A DNA stretch of 64,000 nt from contig AAVT01000001.1 of assembly GCA_000169075.1 (NCBI GenBank), forward strand, positions 483,201 to 547,200. The letters are read 5' to 3'. The position numbers were made by a program, and so were the translations under genes. Positions 38,716 through 46,914 of this stretch are shown here, one piece after another (within the stretch, counting starts at the first letter, position 1; every line of letters starts with the position of its first letter). The DNA comes from a marine gamma proteobacterium HTCC2143 (GTDB lineage: Bacteria > Pseudomonadota > Gammaproteobacteria > Pseudomonadales > Dasaniaceae). A model generated the notes under the pieces. That model had not been told where the DNA came from and did no database searches. It worked only from the letters and a program-made list of their open reading frames with translations.

Positions 38716-40986
38716 ATGAAAAAAAGAGCCATAACAACTGCAATAGCTATTGCCGCCGGATCCTTAGGCATGACAATGGCGTCGTCGTTAGTCGCAGCGC
38801 AAAATAATGGCCTCGAAGAGATCGTTGTTACTGCCCGTAAACGAACAGAGAGCCTGCAAGATGTGGGGCTGGCTGTCAGTGCGATGAGCGAGACAGAAAT
38901 AAAGCGCACATTTGCTCGAGACCTTTTAGACCTTTCCAGCGTCTCACCCAACCTTATTATTGATGACACAGGACAGGGGCCCGGCGGTGTAGCGGCAATC
39001 TTTATTCGCGGCATCGGCGCCGCTGACGTTGAGAAGAACTTCGACCCTGCAGTAGGTGTGGTCGTTGATGGTATTTTCATGGGGGCGAATGCAGGCTCAC
39101 TGTTGCGTAGCATTGATCTAGCAAGCATCGAGGTTCTTCGCGGGCCACAGGGCACCCTATTTGGACGTAACACTATTGGTGGCTTGATTAACGTGACTCA
39201 TACTCAACCGACCGGTGAGTGGGGTGGCAAGTTCCGAGTGGGGTTCGAAGACTATGATACCCATTACGTTGATGGCATTCTCAACTTTGGCGTCACTGAT
39301 AGCCTCGCCGCTAAAGTCAGTCTGGCCAAGCGGGATCAAGGCGAAGGCTACTACGACAACATCACCACCGGTGAGAACGGTCGCGGAGCAATTGACTACC
39401 AAAGCTATGGCATTAACCTGCTATGGGATGCCTCCGAAGACTTGGAGTTTGAGTTCACTTATCAAAATGAAGAAACCGACCAAGACACCCCGGAGCTGAT
39501 TAATACCGGACAGGAGCGACATTTGTTGTGTAATACCTACAACTATTGCTCACCTTCAGAAAGCCAGCCAATATCGGGCGACCGATTGAAAACGGCAAAC
39601 TTGGGCCTCAAGTCCAGCGGTCCCTCGGCTAACCGAGACAACCCGTTCTTGGTTACCTCTGCTTTGGATGCAGTGCCTATCGCTCTTGCAGCCACCTTCG
39701 ATACCGAATTATATGGCCTCGAAGCCCGCTGGAGCATTAACGAAAGTTACAACCTTGACTACCTCTACGGCCACTGGGAGTCTGACGAGGAGGCTATAAC
39801 TAACTGGGATGGGACCCCGGAGCTATTATATGGTACCAGCCGTCCCGGCAGTTATGATCAGGATAGCCATGAACTGCGCTTAACTTATGACGCCAGTGGT
39901 AATCTCAGCTTTGTGGGTGGTCTCTACTACTGGGAGAACAGTTATATTGCTGAATCTAATAGCTGGGTAGGTTTTCCTGTTCCGGGATCCATATTGGATA
40001 TTTATCAGTTCACCGAGCAGGACACAAAATCTTCGGCCATATTTTTTGAAGGTGATTATAGGGTAACGGACGCACTGACGCTGACCGTCGGTGGGCGTTA
40101 TACCGAGGACGAAAAGAAATCTAGGCAGGAAGGTAACGTTGAAACCATATCGGGTGATTTTACTTCCAACCCCGAAGAAGATTGGTCTGAATTTACGCCT
40201 AGAGTTGGTGCGCGCTTCGCAGTCAATGATGACGTAATGGCCTTCTTTACGTATTCAAAAGGCTATCGTAGTGGTGGTTTCAACGGTCGCGTAAACTCAG
40301 TTATCGAAGCACGGGAAGCCTATGACCCTGAAACTGTCGACAATTATGAACTTGGCCTCAAATCGGAGTGGTTTGAAAACCGGCTCCGTCTAAATGCTAA
40401 TATGTTTTATATGGAATATAACGACAAGCAAGAAGAGCTCCAGCTGCCCTCGGTCGGCGGCACTGGCCAAAAGACTGTAGTAACCAACGCTTCGAGCGCT
40501 ACGATCCAAGGGGTGGAGGTTGATGTTCAAGCCTACATCACTCAGAATCTTAGTCTTCGAGGTAATATCGGCTACTTAGACACACAATATGATGGCTTCG
40601 GGTATGAAGCTTTGGACGGCAGCACGGTGGATCTTTCAGATCTTGAGTTTCGCAGAGCACCAGATTTCACCGGCAGTCTAGACGCAACTTATGAGTGGGA
40701 TACTGCGGGTGGTAATGCCTGGGTTAGGGCCGCCTACCATTTCATCGGTGAACACTATACCAATGTAACCAATTCACCTGAACTGGAAAATGACGCTCAG
40801 CACTTGGTTGATGCCTCGGTAAACTATGCCATGAACAATGGCCTACAGTTTAGTTTGTTTGGACGCAACTTAACTGACGAGGATGGCTATTCTCACGGCT
40901 ATGATGTGGCAGGTCTGTGGTCATACGCAGCAACACGTGCGCCGCGTACTTTTGGTATTGAAGTGCAATACAGTTTCGGCGAATAA
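38716..40986 (+). CDS. TonB-dependent outer-membrane receptor
   Basis: A 756-residue receptor with a signal peptide ending near LVAAQ, TonB-box-like LEEIVVTARKRTESLQDV, plug motif SIEVLRGPQGTLFGRNTIGG and a barrel ending in a terminal-region aromatic pattern (IEVQYSFGE). It belongs to the sphingomonad-like receptor class that often stands next to catabolic enzymes for steroids, aromatics or terpenoids. GGAG precedes the ATG. A SnoaL/NTF2-like gene follows after 47 bases and an SDR after that, so the three are probably co-transcribed; the receptor may import the substrate of those enzymes. Confidence 0.93.
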   Translation: MKKRAITTAIAIAAGSLGMTMASSLVAAQNNGLEEIVVTARKRTESLQDVGLAVSAMSETEIKRTFARDLLDLSSVSPNLIIDDTGQGPGGVAAIFIRGIGAADVEKNFDPAVGVVVDGIFMGANAGSLLRSIDLASIEVLRGPQGTLFGRNTIGGLINVTHTQPTGEWGGKFRVGFEDYDTHYVDGILNFGVTDSLAAKVSLAKRDQGEGYYDNITTGENGRGAIDYQSYGINLLWDASEDLEFEFTYQNEETDQDTPELINTGQERHLLCNTYNYCSPSESQPISGDRLKTANLGLKSSGPSANRDNPFLVTSALDAVPIALAATFDTELYGLEARWSINESYNLDYLYGHWESDEEAITNWDGTPELLYGTSRPGSYDQDSHELRLTYDASGNLSFVGGLYYWENSYIAESNSWVGFPVPGSILDIYQFTEQDTKSSAIFFEGDYRVTDALTLTVGGRYTEDEKKSRQEGNVETISGDFTSNPEEDWSEFTPRVGARFAVNDDVMAFFTYSKGYRSGGFNGRVNSVIEAREAYDPETVDNYELGLKSEWFENRLRLNANMFYMEYNDKQEELQLPSVGGTGQKTVVTNASSATIQGVEVDVQAYITQNLSLRGNIGYLDTQYDGFGYEALDGSTVDLSDLEFRRAPDFTGSLDATYEWDTAGGNAWVRAAYHFIGEHYTNVTNSPELENDAQHLVDASVNYAMNNGLQFSLFGRNLTDEDGYSHGYDVAGLWSYAATRAPRTFGIEVQYSFGE

Positions 40987-41033
40987 AGCCGAATAATTGA
41001 CAGGCAACGGCTAATACACAGGAGACAATGTGA

Positions 41034-41609
41034 ATGACAGATAATCGGCTGGAAGAGTTATTAAAAAAACAGGCGATTGTCGATATTGTCTACCGTTATG
41101 CCCGCGCCATCGACCGCTTAGATGAAGCACTGCTGCGCAGTTGCTTTCATCCGGGCTCCACTCACCGCCACTTTTTTGAAGGGCCCTCGTCAGATTCCTC
41201 ATTACCTTCAAGTGATGACAATCCGGCAGACTTTGTTGCTTTTGCACTTGGGCGTCTGTGTACATACTCGCGCACCCATCACCAGATGGGTAACGTAATA
41301 ATCGATTTTACCAACACCGATGAGGCAACGGTAGAAACTTACTTCACTGCATTCCATCGAATCAGGCCAATTGGCGATCCATTGGCCGGAGAGCAGGCAT
41401 GCGATACAGAGATGGATTATTTCGTTGGTGGTCGCTACATTGATCAGTTCCAACGTAGAAATAATGTTTGGGGTATTGTCAGTCGAATTGGGATGACCGA
41501 TTGGGTCAGATTGGAAGCTCCAAGCTCACAGGGTTTCAGTTTGATAGCCCCCGATACAATTGGTAAACGAGCACCAGACGACCTGATTTGTCAGCATTAC
41601 CAGACCTAA
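41034..41609 (+). CDS. SnoaL/NTF2-like domain protein
   Basis: A 191-residue cone-fold protein of the NTF2-like superfamily. The N-terminal pattern (IVDIVYRYARAIDRLDEALLRSCFHP, quoted in part) is characteristic of SnoaL_4-type members, which include dehydratases and isomerases acting on cyclic substrates. A conserved-looking THHQMGN segment in the middle could supply a catalytic His. An AGGAG sequence lies ten bases before the ATG. It sits between a TonB receptor and an SDR on the same strand, a common layout in aromatic and steroid catabolism clusters. The exact reaction is not deducible. Confidence 0.82.
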   Translation: MTDNRLEELLKKQAIVDIVYRYARAIDRLDEALLRSCFHPGSTHRHFFEGPSSDSSLPSSDDNPADFVAFALGRLCTYSRTHHQMGNVIIDFTNTDEATVETYFTAFHRIRPIGDPLAGEQACDTEMDYFVGGRYIDQFQRRNNVWGIVSRIGMTDWVRLEAPSSQGFSLIAPDTIGKRAPDDLICQHYQT

Positions 41610-41668
41610 ATTTTTAAGTTAAACCCCCCACGTGGCTTCGGCTCGTTTTTTAGAGAGAGATACTTATC

Positions 41669-42505
41669 ATGAGATTGGCCAACAAATTTGCGCTGGTTAC
41701 TGGCGGTGCTAGCGGCTTAGGTGCGGCAGCAGTTGAGCGCTTTATTGCCGAGGGCTGTGCCGTCTGCATTTGCGACATTCAGGACGAAGCAGGAGAAAAA
41801 TTCGCAGCAACCTTTGCTGATAAGGCATTTTATCGGCACTGTAACGTCACGGTTGAGGATCATGTATCGGATGCAGTCGATGCTGCCGTTGAACGTTTTG
41901 GACAGCTGGATATTGTCTTTCACAGCGCGGGAATTGTTGGTGCCGTTGGACCTATTGCCACCACCCCCGGCGATGAATGGCGCTTCAGTATCGATGTATT
42001 GCTTAACGGTACTTTTTACGCTTTGAAACACGCCGCACGTGTTATGGCACCTCAAGGTAGCGGCTCAATTATTAGCATGGCTAGCACCGCAGGTCTCATG
42101 GGCGGACTGGGCCCGCATGCCTATGCAGCGGCTAAACATGCGGTTGTTGGCCTCACTAAGAACGTGGGTGTTGAACTCGCGTCAAAGGGAGTACGAGTCA
42201 ATGCTATAGCAGCAGCAAGTATGGCAACGCCAATGGTAGCCAGCGTACTTACCGGTGATCCAACGGACTTAGCTGGTGCAAGGGCGACACTAGCGGCCGT
42301 ATCACCGTTGCATGGGCGCGCGGGATTGCCAGAAGATGTTGCTAATGCGGCGCTGTATTTGGCTAGTGATGAATCAGGATACACTACCGGCCATACATTG
42401 ACTGTCGACGCAGGATTCACGGTTGGTGCGACATTCGAGGGGCCAGCCTTTGCAGAGTATGCTCCCATCGTAAGAGAGGCAGGCAAGTCAGGGCTGGACG
42501 ACTAA
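41669..42505 (+). CDS. Short-chain dehydrogenase/reductase
   Basis: A classical SDR of 278 residues: cofactor motif TGGASGLG near the N-terminus, acidic CDIQD after strand 2 (suggesting NAD preference), HSAGIVG, active-site Ser in SMASTAGLMGG and YAAAK for the catalytic Tyr and Lys. The C-terminal GHTLTVDAGFTVG is typical of the family. It probably oxidises a hydroxyl group on the substrate handled by the neighbouring NTF2-like protein. The gene begins 59 bases after that gene, with GAGAG before the ATG. Confidence 0.92.
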   Translation: MRLANKFALVTGGASGLGAAAVERFIAEGCAVCICDIQDEAGEKFAATFADKAFYRHCNVTVEDHVSDAVDAAVERFGQLDIVFHSAGIVGAVGPIATTPGDEWRFSIDVLLNGTFYALKHAARVMAPQGSGSIISMASTAGLMGGLGPHAYAAAKHAVVGLTKNVGVELASKGVRVNAIAAASMATPMVASVLTGDPTDLAGARATLAAVSPLHGRAGLPEDVANAALYLASDESGYTTGHTLTVDAGFTVGATFEGPAFAEYAPIVREAGKSGLDD

Positions 42506-42738
42506 GCAGAATGATAAGCTTAGCCTGCACCCGGGACAGATTCTATGAACGTTCCGGGGCATCGGTAAACTAGCCTACCGACACCGCCGACAGTGCTAGT
42601 AACTATCGTTATTCCGTGCCGGCAATTAACTATGGCTGATCAGCGCAAGCCGCCTATTTCGGTCAATAACATGCCGGCCGCCATTGAACATAACACCACC
42701 GATAGCCTGTAAGCGCTAGCCATACTTCAGCTCTGCGG

Positions 42739-43836
42739 CTAAACATCGTCTGGGTAATGCGCCTCCACATTATCGGGGTAGCTGCGGCAGAAATAATTCC
42801 ACAGCTGTTCGCCATACACCGCCGGACGGTGATCGCTGCTCATGTCACCAACACCAGCGTCGGTTTCTTCCGCGCGCGCCATAAACCCCGCGCCATGATG
42901 GCGTGGGCTGTTCGCTACCGCCTCAACAAACCTGGCCGGTAATTCAATGGGCGCAAGCTCCATGTCCAGCGACGGCCCGTGAAAGTAGGCCGCCGACTGT
43001 CGCGGCGTCTGGGTGATCACTCGGTGGGGGGTGGCCAGCAAATAGTTGCCAGTGATGGACTGAAGGATTTCACCCAGATTCACCACCAGAGCGCCCGGCA
43101 CCAGCGGCACGTCCATCCAACTGCCTTCAGCGGTTTCGATTTGCAGCCCCGGGGTGGTGCCCGGGGACAGCAAGGTGAGAAACGCGGCGTCGTGGTGGGC
43201 ATTCACGCCGAACTGGCCGGCGGGGGTTTCGGGGTAACGAATAAGTTTGGTCAGCGCCATGCGTTCGGTGCCAAAAGCCTTGTCGAAGTGATCGGGGCTC
43301 AGGCCAAGACCAGTGGCGAGTACCACCATCAATTCATCAGCGGTCTGACCCATGTCGCGAAACCACGCGTTCAAGGCAGATTCGAAACCGGGCACCAGCG
43401 CCTCACTGGGCCATTGATTGGGGCCCAGCAGGCGGTGATATGCAGGGAGTGCGTCTTTAGCCCGTGGTTCGTGTTCACTCCACAGGTCGATCTGCTCACG
43501 AATGTCAGGTCGTCCGTTGGTGTATTCGCTGCCCTCGCTTTCCCAGCCTCTGAAATGGCGCGAGGCACGTTTGTCGATGCTCTTGCGGTCGGCCAGCGGT
43601 AAATCAAAAAAATTCCGGGATAAATCGAACACGGCATCAATAAGCGCGCTGTCGATGCCATGGTTGGTGAGTAGAAAAAAGCCCACATCATGGCAGGCCT
43701 GGCACAGCGACTCGGCCATTGTTTGTCGCTCGGCGGCATCGCCGGCTGTGTTGTGCCACTGCTGCAGGTCGAAACGCGGCAGGCCTTGAAGCGCCTCTGA
43801 CGGTGTCGATGCGGTGCTATTTGCCGGTGTATTCAT
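42739..43836 (-). CDS. 2-oxoglutarate/Fe(II) oxygenase, isopenicillin-N-synthase-like
   Basis: A 365-residue oxygenase with the DIOX_N region (VGFFLLTNHGID) and a double-stranded beta-helix core. The iron triad is His214-x-Asp216 (HHD) and His271 (TPHRV); Arg279-x-Ser281 is the likely 2-oxoglutarate anchor. Such enzymes hydroxylate or desaturate small molecules. The gene is clearly richer in G+C than its neighbours (long GC runs around 43100-43300), and a long antisense frame exists only because of that bias. This points to a separate origin. It is opposite in direction to the receptor-SDR run and shares no operon with it. Confidence 0.9.
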   Translation of the reverse strand: MNTPANSTASTPSEALQGLPRFDLQQWHNTAGDAAERQTMAESLCQACHDVGFFLLTNHGIDSALIDAVFDLSRNFFDLPLADRKSIDKRASRHFRGWESEGSEYTNGRPDIREQIDLWSEHEPRAKDALPAYHRLLGPNQWPSEALVPGFESALNAWFRDMGQTADELMVVLATGLGLSPDHFDKAFGTERMALTKLIRYPETPAGQFGVNAHHDAAFLTLLSPGTTPGLQIETAEGSWMDVPLVPGALVVNLGEILQSITGNYLLATPHRVITQTPRQSAAYFHGPSLDMELAPIELPARFVEAVANSPRHHGAGFMARAEETDAGVGDMSSDHRPAVYGEQLWNYFCRSYPDNVEAHYPDDV

Positions 43837-43996
43837 TTAACAACGTCTTCCTGAGTAGATTATGTGAGTATAGGAAGTATCACTACCCCTTATTGCCTTG
43901 TCTTTTGTTAATTATCGGCGGTGCGGTCACTATAATAAAGCGAGCCAAGAGGACGTGAGAAAGTAGTGCATCAATCAGGTTGAAACATGGGGCCTT

Positions 43997-44938
43997 TCAT
44001 AATTGACGAGGCTGGCCTACCAGACTCCGAGTTAAAGGCGTCGCTGTTGTCGAGTGTGAGTGCATCATGTTGTCGTATCGCTCCTTGATGATTTCAAGTC
44101 CATTGAACGGTTTGTCATGATCTACATAGGGTCGAATGTTGTCGGTGATCATATAGAAATTCCCATCAGCAATGTGATCGAAGACCTGCTCTGCGTGGCG
44201 ATCTGGCGTCATGGCTAAGGCAAAGTCTCCACCACCGGCAGATACTACTTCGCCGGCAGCAAGTTTTCCTTCACTGACCTTTTGGTTCACTGCGCTGGAT
44301 CTGTGTAATCCCGATGAAACGATGCAGGGGCATAGAACGTGAATGCTGATGTGCGGGCTCTTCCTTGCGAGTTCAAAAGACAAAGATTCACAAATCGCCA
44401 CCACTGCATGTTTGCTGGCCTGGTATGAAGCGCCACCGTGATCACCTCGCACCAATCCACCCACGGAAGCGGTGGCAGAAAAAATCGAATTAAAGGCCTG
44501 ACTTTGAAGAATAGGCACAAAAGCCTGAATAGTATTAACGACGCCCAAAATATTGACATTGAGTGTCGCTGCCCATTCCTCTGGTTTGCTCTTCAGAACA
44601 GTGCGACTGAACATAACACCGGCATTGGCAAAGACGGCGCCAATGGTTTTTCCGGGAAGAAGTGATTGAATATTATCAACGCACTTGGCCAAATCGTCAG
44701 GTTTTGTGACGTCGCAAACTAACCCAAACGATTCTACTTGAGGGCATTGTTGCCGCAATCTTTCCTGTGCCGAATGGACTAATGATTCGTGGAGGTCAAT
44801 GGCAACCACGTGCATACCTAGCTTGCCAGCGGCATGACAGCAAAGGCCCCAGCCAATACCGTCGTTACCAGCACCCGTAATAACGGCCACAGTGCCACGG
44901 AGTGTGGAAAGAGAGACCGGTTCTTGTTGTTTACTCAC
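43997..44938 (-). CDS. Short-chain dehydrogenase/reductase (second)
   Basis: A 313-residue SDR. The cofactor loop is ITGAGNDGIGWG, longer than the usual TGxxxGxG by insertion of residues; NAGVMFSRTV gives the NAG motif, with Ser in FSATASVGG and YQASK as the catalytic pair. The start is GTG at 44938, preceded by AAGG. The C-terminal tail of about 50 residues after the fold is longer than in minimal SDRs. It lies downstream-facing between the oxygenase and a tRNA and may act with the nearby receptor/SDR cluster, which is inference. Confidence 0.88.
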   Translation of the reverse strand: MSKQQEPVSLSTLRGTVAVITGAGNDGIGWGLCCHAAGKLGMHVVAIDLHESLVHSAQERLRQQCPQVESFGLVCDVTKPDDLAKCVDNIQSLLPGKTIGAVFANAGVMFSRTVLKSKPEEWAATLNVNILGVVNTIQAFVPILQSQAFNSIFSATASVGGLVRGDHGGASYQASKHAVVAICESLSFELARKSPHISIHVLCPCIVSSGLHRSSAVNQKVSEGKLAAGEVVSAGGGDFALAMTPDRHAEQVFDHIADGNFYMITDNIRPYVDHDKPFNGLEIIKERYDNMMHSHSTTATPLTRSLVGQPRQL

Positions 44939-45002
44939 TGTGTTTACCTTAACTGGCCTAAGTGTTCGATTTAAGTTTTTTCAATATAGCTGAATGAGCA
45001 TA

Positions 45003-45066
45003 AAAAGGTTTAAGACCCCTGACTTCTTTCAATCTACTACAAGGTCCCAGCGACTGGCAATCGACA
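45003..45066 (+). repeat. Dispersed intergenic repeat, copy 2
   Basis: Partner of 32730-32793 (47 of 64 bases identical, ungapped). It lies 65-128 bases upstream of the start of the SDR at 44938, so it could be part of that gene's promoter region or a decayed element inserted there. Confidence 0.55.
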
Positions 45067-45128
45067 GGCTACTATTAATACCCCACTACTGATCCGCGCG
45101 CGAGCGCCTAGTTAAGCATATTAAGGAC

Positions 45129-45160
45129 AAAAAAATACCGCTACCCCTTTCGGAGTGCGG
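45129..45160 (-). terminator. Intrinsic terminator after tRNA-Pro
   Basis: On the minus strand a hairpin CCGC-A-CTCC-GAAA-GGGG-TA-GCGG (GAAA tetraloop, one bulge and one wobble) is followed by TATTTTTTT. It lies 39 bases past the tRNA-Pro 3' end and suits a transcript of the DUF3094-like gene plus the tRNA. Confidence 0.8.
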
Positions 45161-45198
45161 CTTCATCGGCTTAATCTGAAGTTGTTGGGATGGCTATT

Positions 45199-45275
45199 TG
45201 GTCAGGCATGCAGACTTTGAACCTGCGCCCCCTTCCTCCCGAACGAAGTGCGCTACCAGGCTGCGCCAATGTCCG
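45199..45275 (-). tRNA. tRNA-Pro (anticodon CGG), with two stem mismatches
   Basis: The 77-base minus-strand sequence folds as a tRNA and closely resembles proK of E. coli in the D-arm and anticodon arm (CGCAGCCTGGTAGCGCACTT). The anticodon loop is TTCGGGA (CGG). Proline identity elements C1-G72 and A73 and an encoded CCA are present. Two defects are seen: A4-C69 in the acceptor stem and G31-G39 closing the anticodon stem. The T-loop TTCAAAG is also unusual at its last base. It is either a weak functional tRNA or a decaying one. A terminator follows. Confidence 0.85.
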
Positions 45276-45296
45276 CATCTATTAGTCTGTCCAAGA

Positions 45297-45479
45297 TTAG
45301 TGAACAACAAGTTCCGCGAGTTTAATGCTGGCATAGCCTAAACCATTCACAATCACTATCAGTATTAAGAGTAAACGGAAAGGACGAAAAGGTTTGCGGT
45401 CAGTTGAGTTCACACCGCTAACCAAAAACGTGTCGACTTTGGCCTGATCTTCGGGGAAGAGTTTATTTTCTTTAGTCAT
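45297..45479 (-). CDS. DUF3094-like small membrane protein (60 aa)
   Basis: A 60-residue protein with an N-terminal PEDQAKVDTFL segment, a basic RKPFRPFR motif and one C-terminal hydrophobic helix (LLLILIVIVNGLGYASI). This arrangement matches the DUF3094 family of short gammaproteobacterial membrane proteins, as far as can be recalled. Its stop is 22 bases before the tRNA-Pro on the same strand, so the tRNA may be cut from its transcript. Function unknown. Confidence 0.7.
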   Translation of the reverse strand: MTKENKLFPEDQAKVDTFLVSGVNSTDRKPFRPFRLLLILIVIVNGLGYASIKLAELVVH

Positions 45480-45561
45480 GGTATTTGCCTGAACTGGTTA
45501 AAACTTCCGCTCGATTATCGCAAAAGTGAGCGGTGCTGGCGAGTGGCATCGAAAAGAAAAG

Positions 45562-46380
45562 TTAAGCGCGCTGATCCACAACACTGCCGATGCCTGAATT
45601 GCGACGGATCTGATCCGAGGTGATCAGCTGTTCACCCAGTTGAGCGCTGCGCAGTGAGGCTGCTCTAATATCCTGCAATTGTTGCTCTTTTTCGCTCTGG
45701 CTGCCCAATAACGGGGTTTTCAGATTACTCGTATCACCGTTATCGGCAGATTGTTCATCGCCCTTATCAGCCGACGCTTCTCTTTCAGATTGCGACTCTG
45801 CCGCTGCCAAGGTGGCCAATTCGACACGTGCCTGCGTTGCCGCGACTGTCGCAGCGGCAGCAACCCGACGATCCTGAGCTGAAGGGTCTGCGGGAGCCAG
45901 AGCGGCGCGGCGAACCTGCTCAGCTGCTGCCAGTGACTGCCTGGGGTCACCACCCCCTAACGATAAAGAAATTGAAACCTCTCCCCCCACTGCGTAATTA
46001 ACGCCATCAGGACCGCGCTGAAAACTATAGCTGGGAGCCCCTGCATATTGACCACCTACCGACGCATGCGCTTGCTCATGCGCTCTCACTTCGCGATCTC
46101 GAGCCGCGAGTTTTGCAATCAACCGACGGTCATTTTGCTGCTGAAGATCAGCACTTTTATCTTTCAGAGACGTTGCTGCGTCACTGGCATTGGCAGGTTT
46201 TTCCTCACGATTGATTATCGGAAGGCTAGCTGGAGATTCTTCGACGGGAGAGAAAACAGTGTTGTCGGCCTTACTGTTGTCGATACTGGCGGTTTCTGAT
46301 CCCGCGACATATCTTTCCGCTGCAGCCGGCGGGGGACCGACGCCGGCAGATACTGATGTATTAGTGCCTATCGGATTCAT
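45562..46380 (-). CDS. SprA-related putative metalloprotease (HEQAH motif)
   Basis: A 272-residue protein whose central part carries the SprA-related/CJM1_0395-family motif VRAHEQAHASVGGQYAGAPSY, with His101, Glu102 and His105 as a zinc-site-like HExxH arrangement, followed by GPDGVNYAVGGEVSI. Flanks are low complexity and rich in Ala, Gln and Ser. No signal peptide or helix is seen. Members are often near flagellar genes; here a rod-tail-like peptide lies just upstream on the same strand. Protease activity is predicted from the motif only. Confidence 0.82.
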   Translation of the reverse strand: MNPIGTNTSVSAGVGPPPAAAERYVAGSETASIDNSKADNTVFSPVEESPASLPIINREEKPANASDAATSLKDKSADLQQQNDRRLIAKLAARDREVRAHEQAHASVGGQYAGAPSYSFQRGPDGVNYAVGGEVSISLSLGGGDPRQSLAAAEQVRRAALAPADPSAQDRRVAAAATVAATQARVELATLAAAESQSEREASADKGDEQSADNGDTSNLKTPLLGSQSEKEQQLQDIRAASLRSAQLGEQLITSDQIRRNSGIGSVVDQRA

Positions 46381-46476
46381 TAAGCCAAGTCCCGGCTTTT
46401 GTCAGCGATAAGTCGATTACGTAACTCAGCGAGTCTACATAACGACCCGCACCCGAACACGCGGCAGGGCTGGATG

Positions 46477-46725
46477 TTAGGCTTTGACATCGAGCAAAGT
46501 TCCGAGGACTTCGTCGGCGGTCTTAACCACCGTGGCCGATGCCTGCACCTGTCGCTCACTGAGCTTCAATTCTACCGCAGCTGCGGTGATATCGGCCGCA
46601 GAATCGTCATTTTCAGTACTAGTCGCCGTGGTGGTTGCACTGCCGATGGCTTCTGCCGCCTGCCTTGCACTATTTAAACCATTCTGAAGACCTTGCAAGC
46701 CCACCGATAACACTGAATCAACCAC
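46477..46725 (-). CDS. Small flagellar-rod-tail-like protein (82 aa)
   Basis: An 82-residue helical protein rich in Ala and Thr. Its C-terminus, QVQASATVVKTADEVLGTLLDVKA, is like the C-terminal helix of flagellar rod and hook proteins, which read similarly around QxxxxxxxxTADEMLGTLLD. It has no rod core domain, so it is not a complete rod protein. The start is GTG at 46725, preceded by GAGGG. It lies 96 bases upstream of the SprA-related gene on the same strand; the pair may act together. Function unknown. Confidence 0.65.
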   Translation of the reverse strand: MVDSVLSVGLQGLQNGLNSARQAAEAIGSATTTATSTENDDSAADITAAAVELKLSERQVQASATVVKTADEVLGTLLDVKA

Positions 46726-46752
46726 AACTCTACCCTCTTTATTTTTAAACGC

Positions 46753-46812
46753 TTGTTACTGGATGTTAAAGACCCTACGCAGTGGCAACCGACCCTTGAT
46801 GTCCAGTAACAA
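46753..46812. repeat. 60-bp segment with 11-bp terminal inverted repeats
   Basis: TTGTTACTGGA at 46753 and its exact reverse complement at 46802-46812 enclose a segment (46765-46792) that resembles the core of the dispersed repeat (19 of 28 bases like copy 1 by hand). It sits 28-87 bases upstream of the rod-tail-like gene's start. It could be a hairpin leader, an operator or a small mobile-element remnant. Confidence 0.5.
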
Positions 46813-46914
46813 AAAACTAACTATGGTCATTATTTAAGCAAATTTTAGCGGCTAAATCCATGTCGATTGTATCTAAATGCCATTATTACCCAAGATTGAC
46901 CTCAAGTTTCAAAG

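Noticed and set aside
38670..39173. 167-residue frame antisense to the start of the second TonB receptor
   Set aside because: Low-complexity Ser/Thr/Pro-rich shadow of the receptor's plug region.
42979..43602. 207-residue frame antisense to the 2OG oxygenase
   Set aside because: It lies wholly inside a gene with intact catalytic residues on the other strand and exists because of high GC; no motif or start signal.
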